NCBI RefSeq assembly: GCF_014270035.1
Contig: NZ_JACNEP010000005.1
Span: 231,346 to 295,345 of the forward strand
From: Neptunicella marina
Lineage (GTDB): Bacteria > Pseudomonadota > Gammaproteobacteria > Enterobacterales > Alteromonadaceae
Length of the DNA: 64,000 nt
Direction of reading: 5' to 3'
Part shown: in pieces, positions 8,589 through 18,611 of the stretch
Numbering within the stretch: the first letter of the stretch is position 1
How the letters are laid out: every line of letters begins with the position of its first letter
The notes under the pieces: model-generated
Database searches by the model: none
Told to the model about the DNA's origin: nothing
Seen by the model: the letters and a program-made list of their open reading frames with translations, nothing else
Position numbers and translations under genes: made by a program

Positions 8589-9179
8589 TTAAGCAAAAAA
8601 TTGATTACGGATAAATTTCCACTGCTCGGCGAAACCTTCGGTCGGGCGTTTAGTGAATTCACTGCGCACAAATTTATTAATGCGACCATCGGCATAACAC
8701 ACCAGAATATTGGCCACATGCGCTTCATCAGTCGCCAGCGATTTGCCTTCACGCAATTTACGCTCACGCAAAACCTGACGCAACTGGGTTTCTAAACGTT
8801 CAAACAACTGTGCGATACGGTCGCGTAAACGCTCTTGTTCACCCATTAGTGCGTCACCATTAAGAATGCGGGTAATGCCCGGATTTTTTTCCGCAAAACC
8901 CAAAAGCAATTGCAGGATCATCTGACAACGTACTGTGGCTTCTTTTTCTTCATCGAGAATTTTATTGATACGCGAAAAAAGCGTTTCTTCAATAAACTCG
9001 ATCAAGCCTTCAAACATACGTGCTTTACTGGGGAAATGACGATACAACGCCGCTTCAGACACACCTACTTCAGCCGCCAGTTTGGCCGTAGTAATACGCT
9101 GACCTGGGTTAGTTTCCAGCATGCTGGCCAATGATTGTAAAATTTGAGCCCGGCGATTTGAGCGTTTTTTAACAGCCAT
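8589..9179 (-). CDS. slmA: Nucleoid occlusion factor SlmA
   Basis: A 196-residue TetR-fold DNA-binding protein. The helix-turn-helix region [32 protein letters not shown] is characteristic of SlmA, as are the length and the C-terminal [17 protein letters not shown] segment. SlmA binds specific chromosomal sites and antagonises FtsZ polymerisation over the nucleoid, coupling division to chromosome position. Placement 15 nt downstream of dut, itself overlapping coaBC, is the usual gammaproteobacterial arrangement and supports the name over a generic TetR regulator. Confidence 0.95.
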   Translation of the reverse strand: MAVKKRSNRRAQILQSLASMLETNPGQRITTAKLAAEVGVSEAALYRHFPSKARMFEGLIEFIEETLFSRINKILDEEKEATVRCQMILQLLLGFAEKNPGITRILNGDALMGEQERLRDRIAQLFERLETQLRQVLRERKLREGKSLATDEAHVANILVCYADGRINKFVRSEFTKRPTEGFAEQWKFIRNQFFA

Positions 9180-9194
9180 GTGTATTCCCTATTG

Positions 9195-9650
9195 TTATTG
9201 ACGACCAGAGGAGCCAAAGCCACCCTGTCCACGTTCACTTTGTGTAAAGTCGTTTACCAGATTAAAACTGGCTTGCACTACAGGCATAAATACTAATTGC
9301 GCAATACGGTCACCCGGCTCTACCGTAAACTCAGTATTGCCACGGTTCCACATCGAAACCATCAACGGCCCCTGATAATCAGAGTCGATTAATCCCACCA
9401 AATTGCCTAAGACTATGCCGTGTTTATGCCCCAAACCTGAGCGCGGTAAAATAGTCGCACACAAGTTTGCATCACCAATATAAATAGAGATGCCGGTGGG
9501 AATTAAATGGGTTTCACCCGGTTGCAACGTTAGCGCCTGGTCTAAACAAGCACGTAAATCTAAGCCTGCTGAGCCAGGTGTTGCGTATTCGGGTAACGGA
9601 AAGGTATCACCAATTCTGGGATCAAGGATTTTTAAATCAATTTTATGCAT
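9195..9650 (-). CDS. dut: dUTP diphosphatase (dUTPase)
   Basis: A 151-residue trimeric dUTPase that hydrolyses dUTP to dUMP and PPi, keeping uracil out of DNA and feeding dTMP synthesis. The five family motifs are present: an early [10 protein letters not shown] with the catalytic-water Asp, [25 protein letters not shown] containing the uracil-binding loop, GDRIAQLVF, and the C-terminal [11 protein letters not shown] arm that closes over substrate. It starts 8 nt inside the end of coaBC and precedes slmA, indicating a coaBC-dut-slmA transcript. Confidence 0.97.
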   Translation of the reverse strand: MHKIDLKILDPRIGDTFPLPEYATPGSAGLDLRACLDQALTLQPGETHLIPTGISIYIGDANLCATILPRSGLGHKHGIVLGNLVGLIDSDYQGPLMVSMWNRGNTEFTVEPGDRIAQLVFMPVVQASFNLVNDFTQSERGQGGFGSSGRQ

Positions 9651-10842
9651 TATCGTAGTGTTGATTCATTAGTGTTAATAACTGATACGCCAGCATATCT
9701 TTATTATTTTTTGCCAGACGTTGTTGCCCACCGGGCCAGAATATACTCAGAGCGTTATGATCACTGTTAAAACCAATCGATGTATCTGATACATCGTTAG
9801 CGGCAATCATATTCAACTTTTTACGTTTAAGTTTGTCTTGAGCATAGTGACTCAGATCATGGGTTTCAGCAGCAAATCCTACCGTAAAAGGAGGTTTAGG
9901 TAACGCTGCAACGCTAGCTAGAATATCAGGGTTTTTTACAAAAGTAAGTGACAACTTATCATTGTCTTTCTTAATTTTTTGTGACATGACCTCATCCACA
10001 CGATAATCCGCCACGGCCGCACAACCAATAAAAACATTATGTTTATCAACCTGTTGCATTACAGCATCATACATTTGCTGCGCTGATTTCACCCCGATAA
10101 ATTCACAACCTGCAGGCGGATTTAAACGAGTAGGTCCAGAGACTAACGTGACTGTGGCGCCCAGTTTTTGTGCGGCAATGGCTAACGCGTATCCCATTTT
10201 CCCCGAGCTGTGATTTGATAAATAACGTACCGGATCAATTGCTTCCTGAGTGGGTCCCGCGGTAATCAAAATCGATTTACCCGCCAAAATTTGCGGCTGG
10301 TTTTGCTCAGCCAACGCTTCAACTAACTCGACAGGCTCTAACATTCTGCCCGCGCCAACATCTCCACATGCCTGCTCGCCTTCTGCCGGGCCTAAAATCT
10401 GATACCCCCGTTTTGCTAATTCAGCAATGTTTTGCTGAGTTATGGCGGCTTTCCACATTTGTTGATTCATGGCAGGTGCAATAAACACCGGGGCATCGGT
10501 AGCTAAACAAATAGTTGATAACAAATCATCCGCCAGACCATGGGTGATTTTAGCAAGGGTATTTGCTGTAGCTGGCGCGATTAACAACATATCAGCCCAG
10601 CGCGCCAATTCGATATGTCCCATTGCGGCTTCTGCGGCGGGATCAAGTAAGTCACATGCCACTTCAAAACCGGATACCGCTTGCAAGGATAAGGGACTGA
10701 CAAATTCCAATGCAGATTTGGTTGCCACTACACGCACATTGGCACCAGCCGCTTTTAATTTACGCACTAAATCAGGACATTTATAAGCGGCAATACCACC
10801 ACTGATACCCAACAGTACATTTTTATTGGTTAAGGTCGTCAT
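9643..10842 (-). CDS. coaBC: Bifunctional phosphopantothenoylcysteine decarboxylase / phosphopantothenate-cysteine ligase
   Basis: A 399-residue bifunctional enzyme of coenzyme A synthesis. The N-terminal flavoprotein domain (CoaC, ~1-190) has [10 protein letters not shown], the active-site region around APAMNQQMW (catalytic His replaced or adjacent as in the family), and [16 protein letters not shown] with the substrate-clamp cysteine. The C-terminal ligase domain (CoaB, ~190-399) starts with [25 protein letters not shown], and has KKDND and VGFAAET motifs. The start faces the radC promoter region. dut overlaps its 3' end. Confidence 0.97.
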   Translation of the reverse strand: MTTLTNKNVLLGISGGIAAYKCPDLVRKLKAAGANVRVVATKSALEFVSPLSLQAVSGFEVACDLLDPAAEAAMGHIELARWADMLLIAPATANTLAKITHGLADDLLSTICLATDAPVFIAPAMNQQMWKAAITQQNIAELAKRGYQILGPAEGEQACGDVGAGRMLEPVELVEALAEQNQPQILAGKSILITAGPTQEAIDPVRYLSNHSSGKMGYALAIAAQKLGATVTLVSGPTRLNPPAGCEFIGVKSAQQMYDAVMQQVDKHNVFIGCAAVADYRVDEVMSQKIKKDNDKLSLTFVKNPDILASVAALPKPPFTVGFAAETHDLSHYAQDKLKRKKLNMIAANDVSDTSIGFNSDHNALSIFWPGGQQRLAKNNKDMLAYQLLTLMNQHYDNA

Positions 10843-11012
10843 TGATTACTTGGTTATTCTCTTTAAGTTGGTCTACAAATCGCGCTTTGAACGAGAGTAA
10901 TCTGCCTATCCTGCCAGATCACAACAGGTTTGTTTATGATTTTTATTCTACGCTTGATGTAGTTATTTGCTTCATTCTAAAAACAATTTACTCATCAGAA
11001 CAGGATGTTTTT

Positions 11013-11687
11013 GTGAAAATTACCGACTGGCCAGCGGCAGAACGCCCACGAGAAAAGTTACTGCAACAAGGAGCGGAGCGCTTATCCGATGCCGAACTGG
11101 TGGCTATATTCTTACGAACCGGCATTACGGGATTAAGTGCAGTCGATTTAGCCAGACAACTCTTAAATCAGTTTGGCAGTTTGCGCCAGATGTTAAATGC
11201 CTCTCAACAACAATTTTGCAGTGTGAAAGGCCTGGGGCAAGCTAAATATGTTCAATTGCAGGCTTGTATTGAAATGACCCGCCGCTTCCTGGCCGAATCG
11301 CTGCCCGAACGCAAACCACTGCAAAGCGCCTCCGACACGCGCAACTATTTAATTGGCGAATTAAGAGACGAACCCAACGAAGTTTTCGCCATGATATTGC
11401 TGGATAACCAACACCGGGTTATTCGTTTTCAACCGGTATTTTTTGGCACCATAGATGCGGCAGCGGTTTACCCCAGAGTGCTGGTAAAACTGGCTCTGGA
11501 AACCAACGCAGCGGCGGTAATTTTGGCGCACAACCATCCTTCTGGCATTGCCGAGCCCAGCGAGGCCGATAAACGCATTACCCGCCGAGTTATCGATGCA
11601 ATGAATCTGGTTGATATCCGTGTCCTGGATCATTTTGTGGTGGGTGATAATCAGGCGGTATCCTTTGCTGAACGAGGATTACTGTAA
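11013..11687 (+). CDS. radC: JAB/MPN-domain protein RadC
   Basis: A 224-residue RadC family protein. An N-terminal helix-hairpin-helix region ([31 protein letters not shown]) is followed by a JAB metallopeptidase-like domain with [19 protein letters not shown], the His-x-His zinc motif, and a late Asp in the VLDHFVVG strand. Despite its name, a DNA-repair role is not supported by later work on the family, so function is open. I chose GTG 11013, preceded by AGGA, because homologues begin near [15 protein letters not shown]; the frame is open further upstream to 10842. The gene is divergent from coaBC. Confidence 0.9.
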   Translation: MKITDWPAAERPREKLLQQGAERLSDAELVAIFLRTGITGLSAVDLARQLLNQFGSLRQMLNASQQQFCSVKGLGQAKYVQLQACIEMTRRFLAESLPERKPLQSASDTRNYLIGELRDEPNEVFAMILLDNQHRVIRFQPVFFGTIDAAAVYPRVLVKLALETNAAAVILAHNHPSGIAEPSEADKRITRRVIDAMNLVDIRVLDHFVVGDNQAVSFAERGLL

Positions 11688-11768
11688 TTTGGCTATAGCC
11701 TTATCTCAATGACTTTGGGGCCCATTTTTGTTATCCTATTAACCATTCGCGTCCAATAAAAATTATAA

Positions 11769-12581
11769 ATGAAAGTATCCGTTATTTTTTCAACCTATAA
11801 CTCGCCTGACTGGATGGAAAAGGTGCTCTGGGGCTTCCATTTTCAAACTTATCAAAACTTTGAAATTATCATCGCTGATGATGGTTCACTTGAAGAAACA
11901 CGCGAACGCATAGCTCAGTTTGAGCAGCAATCCGGACGAAAAATAAAACACGTTTGGCAGGAAGACAATGGCTTTCAAAAATGCCAGATACTAAATAAAG
12001 CCATTGTCACCACTGAAGGTGAATATCTTATTTTCACGGATGGTGATTGCATTCCACGTAGCGACTTCATTCAAGCTCACGTTGATAATGCCAAACCCGG
12101 GCATTTTTTATCCGGTGGTTATTTTAAGCTACCGATGGATATCAGTCATAAAATTACCAAAGAAGATATCCAAAAGGGTGTCATTTTTGATGCCGATTGG
12201 CTAATTGCAAATGGATTAAAAAAGACACATAAGCTTATGAAACTAAATGCCAAAGGATGGCGCAAAGCACTGTTGAATAAATTCACGCCCACCACACCAA
12301 GTTGGAATGGGCATAATGCATCCTGTTGGCGTGAGTTGATTGTGGCAGCTAATGGCTTTGATGAACGTATGCAATATGGGGGAGAAGACAGAGAATTTGG
12401 TGAAAGACTGGTTAATAGTGGCATTAAACCAATCCAAATTCGTTATTCCGCAATTTGTGTGCATCTCGATCATGCACGTGGTTATGTTAAGCCAGAAATG
12501 ATCGCTCAGAACAAAGCTATTCGAGCAGAAACCAAAGTCAACAAAGTTACCAGAACTCCTTTCGGTATAGAAAAGGTCTAA
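11769..12581 (+). CDS. Glycosyltransferase family 2 protein
   Basis: A 270-residue GT-A fold transferase: VSVIFSTYNSPDWMEKVL at the start, IIIADDGSLEETRE as the nucleotide-sugar-binding loop, and FTDGDCIPRSDF carrying the DxD metal-binding motif at ~90-93. Later GGEDREFGERLV resembles the ED-x-E acceptor-side motif common in GT2 proteins. It probably adds a sugar to LPS core or another surface glycan; donor and acceptor are unknown. The GT25 gene starts 2 nt after its stop, so the two are co-transcribed. The pair sits between radC and rpmB. Confidence 0.88.
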   Translation: MKVSVIFSTYNSPDWMEKVLWGFHFQTYQNFEIIIADDGSLEETRERIAQFEQQSGRKIKHVWQEDNGFQKCQILNKAIVTTEGEYLIFTDGDCIPRSDFIQAHVDNAKPGHFLSGGYFKLPMDISHKITKEDIQKGVIFDADWLIANGLKKTHKLMKLNAKGWRKALLNKFTPTTPSWNGHNASCWRELIVAANGFDERMQYGGEDREFGERLVNSGIKPIQIRYSAICVHLDHARGYVKPEMIAQNKAIRAETKVNKVTRTPFGIEKV

Positions 12582-12582
12582 A

Positions 12583-13338
12583 GTGAACCCAAGGTCGGAT
12601 ATATTACTAATCAATTTAGCGCGTTCTACTTCCCGGCTCACTGAAAGTGAAAAAGCCTTAAACGCACAGAACTTAGCCTATACACGTATAGATGCAGTCG
12701 ATGGTAATAAATTAAGTGAAGCTGAACTAAGTGCGCATTATGATTTGCAACTAAATCAAACCCGTTATCATAAAGATTTAAACAAAGGTGAAATTGCCTG
12801 CTATCTCAGCCATCGTAAAGCATGGCAGCATATTGTAGACAATAATCTGGATTTTGCAGTTATCCTTGAAGATGACTTTGAATTAATTGGTGACTTAAGT
12901 CAGGCCATCTCTACGACAAGCTCTATCCAGGTAAATTGGGACTACATCAAACTAGCCGGACATACCCGAACTCGCCATCCAATTTACCAAATTCAGCAGG
13001 ATGACATGCAATTGGTTATATACAATAAATTGCCTTCACATACATTAGCGCAAATTGTCAGTAAAGAAGGGGCATGTAAACTACTCACTCACTCCGACTT
13101 AATATCCCGTCCTGTGGATGTGGACATTCAGCACTGTTGGGAAAGACATTTGAATGCCTATGGATTATTACCTTATGTGGCCAAACCACGTGATAACACC
13201 CAAAGTGAAATTGAACAGATAAATAAACGCACAACCACACCTAACCGTCGTTGGAAAAAAATTCAGGCGCAGATTTCTTTCTGGTTCAAAAATCGACGTT
13301 ATAATCGCTCACGCCTTGCGCAGCTAAGATCAAAATAA
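12583..13338 (+). CDS. Glycosyltransferase family 25 (LPS biosynthesis) protein
   Basis: A 251-residue GT25 family protein: ILLINLARSTSRL near the start, KGEIACYLSHRKAWQHI at ~70, and VILEDDFEL with the acidic donor-site motif at ~93-101. GT25 enzymes are often LPS galactosyltransferases, but the sugar here is not predictable. The start is GTG, 2 nt after the GT2 stop codon, in a translationally coupled arrangement. The C-terminal ~45 residues are basic (RRWKKIQ, KNRRYNRSRL), as in membrane-associated transferases. Downstream is the rpmB promoter. Confidence 0.88.
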   Translation: MNPRSDILLINLARSTSRLTESEKALNAQNLAYTRIDAVDGNKLSEAELSAHYDLQLNQTRYHKDLNKGEIACYLSHRKAWQHIVDNNLDFAVILEDDFELIGDLSQAISTTSSIQVNWDYIKLAGHTRTRHPIYQIQQDDMQLVIYNKLPSHTLAQIVSKEGACKLLTHSDLISRPVDVDIQHCWERHLNAYGLLPYVAKPRDNTQSEIEQINKRTTTPNRRWKKIQAQISFWFKNRRYNRSRLAQLRSK

Positions 13339-13360
13339 AGACAGACAACAGTTAAAAAAC

Positions 13361-13389
13361 TTGATCTCAAAAGGTGATTCCTGTATAAA
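13361..13389 (+). promoter_or_regulatory. Sigma-70-type promoter for rpmB-rpmG
   Basis: TTGATC (13361-13366) and TATAAA (13384-13389) are separated by exactly 17 nt. A GC-rich GCGCCC stretch follows the -10, as expected for a growth-rate-controlled ribosomal protein promoter. Transcription would begin near 13396, leaving a ~75-nt leader before rpmB. Confidence 0.65.
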
Positions 13390-13473
13390 ATGCGCCCTCT
13401 TGCACTAGCGTGAATTTTTATCGGCTCACCAATTAAGTGAACCGAGCAGTATTTAAAGTAATTGGAGACAACC

Positions 13474-13710
13474 ATGTCCAGAGTATGTCAAGTAACAGGT
13501 AAGCGTCCTGCGGTAGGTAACAACCGCTCTCACGCGAAAAACTCGACTCGTCGTCGTTTTTTACCTAACCTGCAAAACCACCGTTTTTGGGTGGAAAGCG
13601 AAAACCGCTTTGTAAAACTGCGTCTTACCCCTAAAGGTATGCGTATTATCGATAAAAAAGGCATTGATTCAGTATTAGCTGAAATGCGTGCCCGCGGCGA
13701 AAAAATCTAA
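13474..13710 (+). CDS. rpmB: 50S ribosomal protein L28
   Basis: A 78-residue L28, beginning [12 protein letters not shown] and containing [19 protein letters not shown] and [14 protein letters not shown], all typical. I chose ATG 13474 with GGAGA 8-12 nt upstream; an in-frame ATG at 13462 would add four residues not found in the family. The cysteine-zinc version of L28 is not seen in full (only one N-terminal Cys). It is followed 12 nt later by rpmG. Confidence 0.98.
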   Translation: MSRVCQVTGKRPAVGNNRSHAKNSTRRRFLPNLQNHRFWVESENRFVKLRLTPKGMRIIDKKGIDSVLAEMRARGEKI

Positions 13711-13722
13711 TAGGATCCGATC

Positions 13723-13878
13723 ATGCGCGATAAAATTAAATTAGTGTCGACTGCTGGTACTGGTTATTTCTATACCACTGACAAAAACAAACGTAATATG
13801 CCTGGCAAAATGGAGATCAAAAAGTTTGATCCTAAAGTACGCCAGCACGTTTTGTTCAAGGAAGCGAAAATCAAGTAA
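13723..13878 (+). CDS. rpmG: 50S ribosomal protein L33
   Basis: A 51-residue L33, [19 protein letters not shown] at the start and [19 protein letters not shown] at the end. It lacks the CxxC pairs of zinc-binding L33, so it is the zinc-free (C-minus) form. Start ATG has AGGATCC upstream. It is co-transcribed with rpmB and followed by a terminator at 13901. Confidence 0.97.
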   Translation: MRDKIKLVSTAGTGYFYTTDKNKRNMPGKMEIKKFDPKVRQHVLFKEAKIK

Positions 13879-13900
13879 TTGACTTGCTTTTTGTCTCCCG

Positions 13901-13928
13901 AAAAACCCGGTTTAATGCCGGGTTTTTT
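13901..13928 (+). terminator. Intrinsic terminator of the rpmB-rpmG operon
   Basis: Perfect 10-bp arms AAAAACCCGG (13901-13910) and CCGGGTTTTT (13918-13927) with a 7-nt loop, followed by a T run, 22 nt after the rpmG stop. Confidence 0.92.
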
Positions 13929-13968
13929 GCGTTTACACTAAGCTGAATTTTCATTCCCGGGTGTATTC

Positions 13969-14423
13969 ATGATTCGATTATCCAAACGAGGCTGGAACAA
14001 TGTATTAATCATTGTTTCGCTGTTACTGATTATCCTGTTCAGTAATATGGGCAAGTTATTTAATTCTGCCAACTCAACAGGCCCTCAACCATTGCTACCC
14101 GAGGGCAGTGAAATACTCAGAATTGACTACGGGACTCATCAAATTGAACGCATAGGACGCGGCTGGCGAATTACACCTGCAACCGGTACGAGTGAATCAC
14201 AACTTTCGCAAATTACCCAGCATTGGTTATCAACAAACGCCGCACCAATAGCAGGTAAACTCAATAATCCATGGATTGTTACTTTATGGTTAGCAGGCGA
14301 AGCTCAGGGACGTGTTTTTAAACTATTGCCTCAGGGTAATGATGTATTGATTGAAATGAACAACAACCTGTATATCGCCAGTCAGCATGGCATAAGCGAC
14401 TATATCCCACTGGAGTTAATGTA

Positions 14424-14424
<1 letters not shown>
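13969..14424 (+). CDS. Hypothetical membrane-anchored protein upstream of mutM
   Basis: A 151-residue protein I do not recognise. One hydrophobic segment at ~12-30 (NVLIIVSLLLIILFSN) would anchor it in the inner membrane, with a ~120-residue C-terminal part outside. The soluble part is beta-rich with IERIGRGWRI and VTLWLAGEAQGRVFKLL strands and no cysteines. It starts just after the rpmG terminator and its stop overlaps the GTG start of mutM by 1 nt, so translation of the two is coupled. Nothing seen suggests a repair role; the linkage may be only organisational. Confidence 0.75.
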
Positions 14425-15781
<1,357 letters not shown>

Positions 15782-15864
15782 TCACATTTTTTAACAGGGA
15801 TTTATCAACTTGCAATGGTATGATTAGCCCATCATTCGAATTTCCCGGTTAAGTTATTCCTCAC

Positions 15865-17331
15865 ATGGATGTAAAAGCTGTAAGCAAACTATCACTTGTT
15901 ATCATTTCCACTGCGTTTGTAAGCCGCGTAACTTTGGCTTCCCCATGGATAGGTACCACAGATCCATTATTACATCAGGACTTATTATTGCTGGTTGAAC
16001 AAGGTTATTTGAATGTGGCGGCAACCTCCTATCCCGTGCCCTGGAAAGGCATAGACGGGCAACTGGATAGCTTACAAACCGAAATTCTCACGCCTGAAGC
16101 GCAACTGGCAGCACAGCGTCTGCGTTTTTATTTATCCGCGCAGCAGAATCAATCTTTCCAGCGTATGGCTAAAATTCAACTGGCTAATCAGGCAAATCGA
16201 TTCCATAACTTTGCTGAACCTCAATCTGATAAAAATCAGCTGCAATTCAATACTGAATTCACCAGTGGCAGATGGGCTGCCAAAATTTCAGCCAATATTG
16301 GCTCTGACAGTAATAACTTCGATCAGAGCTATATTGCCTATCAGTTAGGTGACTGGAACTTACGCGCGGGGGCAATTAATCAATGGTGGGGACCAGCCAA
16401 TGGTAGCAGCCTGATTTTAAGTGACAATGCGCGCCCTGTGCCGTCAGTCTCCTTATCCCGCTCCACGGCAGTCGCATCTGAGAGCGCCTGGTTAAGCTGG
16501 CTGGGTCCCTGGTATTTCACAGCGCAATTAGGTGAAACCGGCGACAAACGCGAAATAGACGGCGTGAAGCTTTGGCGTACCCGTTTTAATTTTCAACCAG
16601 TGAAAGGTTTGGAAATAGGTTTATCCTGGGCAGCAATGTGGGGTGGTGAAGGTCAGGGTAATGGGTTCAAAGACTTTATCGATATCATTACATTCCGTCC
16701 AGAGTGCGCCAATAATGCACAGCAATGCGACGACAGTCTGGATACCAAAAAAGGCAACCAACTGGCAGGCTACGACATTCGTTATAGCTTCTCGGTGGCA
16801 GGGCAACCACTAAGCATTTATGCACAACAAATTGGTGAAGACGCAGTGGATTATTATCGGGTAACCGATAAAGCAACATTAGCAGGTATCTCTACCTATT
16901 TGTGGGGACATAAAATTTATCTGGAACATAGCGATACGAATGTAGCTTGTGGCAACACAGGTTCGACGGAAAAGAATTGCTATTACGAACATTCTTTATA
17001 TCAGTCAGGTTACCGTCACTATCAGCGGGCTATCGGTAGTACATTCGATTCAGATGCAACAGTCACTTCTTTGGGCATCAATAAACACTTTGCCGATGGC
17101 GCCGCCTACGCAGTCACACTCAACATCGCTGATTTGAATAAAGACCAGACAAAACCATCACCATTGCTATTGGCAAATCATGAAAAACTAACAGAGTTAA
17201 GCGGCTACTATCAGTTTCCATATCTGGACTGGTTAATCAAACTTGGGGCGAAATACTCACAAAGTAGGCTACAAGATGCCGAAAATAAGCGCGACAGTCT
17301 TATTTATACTGAAATGCGTTATCACTTTTAG
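15865..17331 (+). CDS. Capsule assembly Wzi family outer-membrane protein
   Basis: A 488-residue protein with a signal peptide (~1-25, ending LAS) and a predicted outer-membrane beta-barrel ending in an aromatic residue (RYHF). An N-terminal helical part (PLLHQDLLLLVEQGYLNVAATSYPVPW) precedes the barrel, where the Wzi block LRAGAINQWWGPANGSSLILSDNARPVP... and GLSWAAMWGGEGQGNG stand out. Wzi is a lectin-like porin that anchors capsular polysaccharide to the cell surface in E. coli. No capsule export genes (wza, wzc) are nearby, so this copy may bind LPS-linked or secreted glycan instead. Confidence 0.87.
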   Translation: MDVKAVSKLSLVIISTAFVSRVTLASPWIGTTDPLLHQDLLLLVEQGYLNVAATSYPVPWKGIDGQLDSLQTEILTPEAQLAAQRLRFYLSAQQNQSFQRMAKIQLANQANRFHNFAEPQSDKNQLQFNTEFTSGRWAAKISANIGSDSNNFDQSYIAYQLGDWNLRAGAINQWWGPANGSSLILSDNARPVPSVSLSRSTAVASESAWLSWLGPWYFTAQLGETGDKREIDGVKLWRTRFNFQPVKGLEIGLSWAAMWGGEGQGNGFKDFIDIITFRPECANNAQQCDDSLDTKKGNQLAGYDIRYSFSVAGQPLSIYAQQIGEDAVDYYRVTDKATLAGISTYLWGHKIYLEHSDTNVACGNTGSTEKNCYYEHSLYQSGYRHYQRAIGSTFDSDATVTSLGINKHFADGAAYAVTLNIADLNKDQTKPSPLLLANHEKLTELSGYYQFPYLDWLIKLGAKYSQSRLQDAENKRDSLIYTEMRYHF

Positions 17332-17345
17332 CGAGTGTTACAGAG

Positions 17346-17750
17346 CTAAGCAACAGGCGGAATTTCCTTAATGACTTCGATAATTTCAGTGGTTGAAATA
17401 GAAGGCGTACGTGGCAAATAAACAACCTCACAACAATCACTGAGGAAGTCGAACCTGCCCTGCCAATCATTCCCCATCACCAGAATGTCGGCTTTCTGCT
17501 GTAAAATATATTCACGCTTTTTTTCCAGCGACTCTTCTACAAACACATTATCCACAAAACGCAATGAACGAATAATTTCAAGACGGCTGGATAAAGGATA
17601 AACCGGTGCACGGCCTTTTTTAGACAAATTAAGTTCATCGGATGAAACGCCTACCGTCAGCAAATCGCCCATCTGCCTGGCACGCTGTAAAATTCGGATA
17701 TGGCCAATATGAAACACATCAAAAGTACCAAAAGTGATCACTCGTTTCAT
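17346..17750 (-). CDS. TagD-like cytidylyltransferase family protein
   Basis: A 134-residue nucleotidyltransferase with VITFGTFDVFHIGHIRIL (the HxGH motif), SSDELNLSKKGRAPVYP, VMGNDWQGRFDFL and a terminal ISTTEIIEVI. These are the four blocks of glycerol-3-phosphate cytidylyltransferase (TagD) and related ethanolamine-phosphate or sugar-phosphate cytidylyltransferases. It would make a CDP-activated polyol or sugar for a surface glycan, but the substrate cannot be settled from sequence. It follows kdkA by 22 nt on the same strand, suggesting an LPS-core modification role. Confidence 0.82.
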   Translation of the reverse strand: MKRVITFGTFDVFHIGHIRILQRARQMGDLLTVGVSSDELNLSKKGRAPVYPLSSRLEIIRSLRFVDNVFVEESLEKKREYILQQKADILVMGNDWQGRFDFLSDCCEVVYLPRTPSISTTEIIEVIKEIPPVA

Positions 17751-17772
17751 TGGATTTTCCTTATTATCCTTA

Positions 17773-18498
17773 TTAGTTCAAGTCAGCAGATTGATAACCA
17801 GCAATCAGATGCTGCCAATCAGACTCCTGCCAGTGAAATTGTGCCAGTCGTTGTTTTTCTTTGTGTAAAGAACGCAATAAACGTTGCAAATTTTGTTGTT
17901 TCCATTGCTGACCGGCTTTAATTGCGCATTTATCGAAGTCAATTATCCAAATAACATCCTGATCATCTTTCATCAGGTTATGAATATTCAAATCATGATG
18001 ATAAACCTGATGTTGATGTAATTTAGCAATCGCTTTTCCCACCTCAAACCATTGTTTTTCAGATAGCGCTTCGGTTTTAAGAATATGATAAAGATCACAA
18101 CTTTTCGCCACATACCGAGTAATGATATCGGCACGATAATATAAACCTTTGTGAATTATTCTTGCGGCAACGGGTTTGGGCACAGGCAAATTCCACTGAT
18201 GCATTTGCACCAGTAAATTAAATTCCCGCCAGGCACGGGTATTTTCCACCCCCGTAAAAACATAGTTATCTTTTATTAACTTACCTATCAGGCCACCACG
18301 TAAATAGTGGCGTAAAACACAATGCACATCCTGATGCTGAAAAAAATACGTGGTACCACGACCTACTGACTTGCCTGTGATCTTTTGTTGCTGTTCCAGC
18401 CATTGTCCATCAAATAAATTGGCACTGACATCCGGCATCAATTCTTGATCATAAATAATGCTTTGTTGTGCGAAAGTTTTTTGCTTGATGGTCGGCAT
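17773..18498 (-). CDS. kdkA: 3-deoxy-D-manno-octulosonic acid (Kdo) kinase
   Basis: A 241-residue inner-face LPS kinase of the KdkA/WaaP-like family that phosphorylates Kdo in the lipid A inner core. Visible kinase features are GRGTTYFF (loop), VLRHYLRGGLIGKLIKDNY, an invariant-type catalytic HHDLNIHNLM loop and IDFDKC in place of the DFG motif. It starts with an ATG and runs opposite to the divergent GT4 gene. Presence of kdkA suggests a short LPS inner core carrying one phosphorylated Kdo, as in Haemophilus, Vibrio and Alteromonadales. Confidence 0.9.
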   Translation of the reverse strand: MPTIKQKTFAQQSIIYDQELMPDVSANLFDGQWLEQQQKITGKSVGRGTTYFFQHQDVHCVLRHYLRGGLIGKLIKDNYVFTGVENTRAWREFNLLVQMHQWNLPVPKPVAARIIHKGLYYRADIITRYVAKSCDLYHILKTEALSEKQWFEVGKAIAKLHQHQVYHHDLNIHNLMKDDQDVIWIIDFDKCAIKAGQQWKQQNLQRLLRSLHKEKQRLAQFHWQESDWQHLIAGYQSADLN

Positions 18499-18611
18499 GC
18501 TACAATCCGGCTGCGTCTGAACTTGCGCCTATTGTAATCAAAACAGCAAAATTATCAGCGATTTATATATCAGAACCACCAAAACTGTTTAACTGACACC
18601 AGTGAAGCCCG

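Noticed and set aside
10842..11012. Longer RadC reading frame from 10842
   Set aside because: 57 extra residues have no counterpart in the family, and GTG 11013 has an AGGA site.
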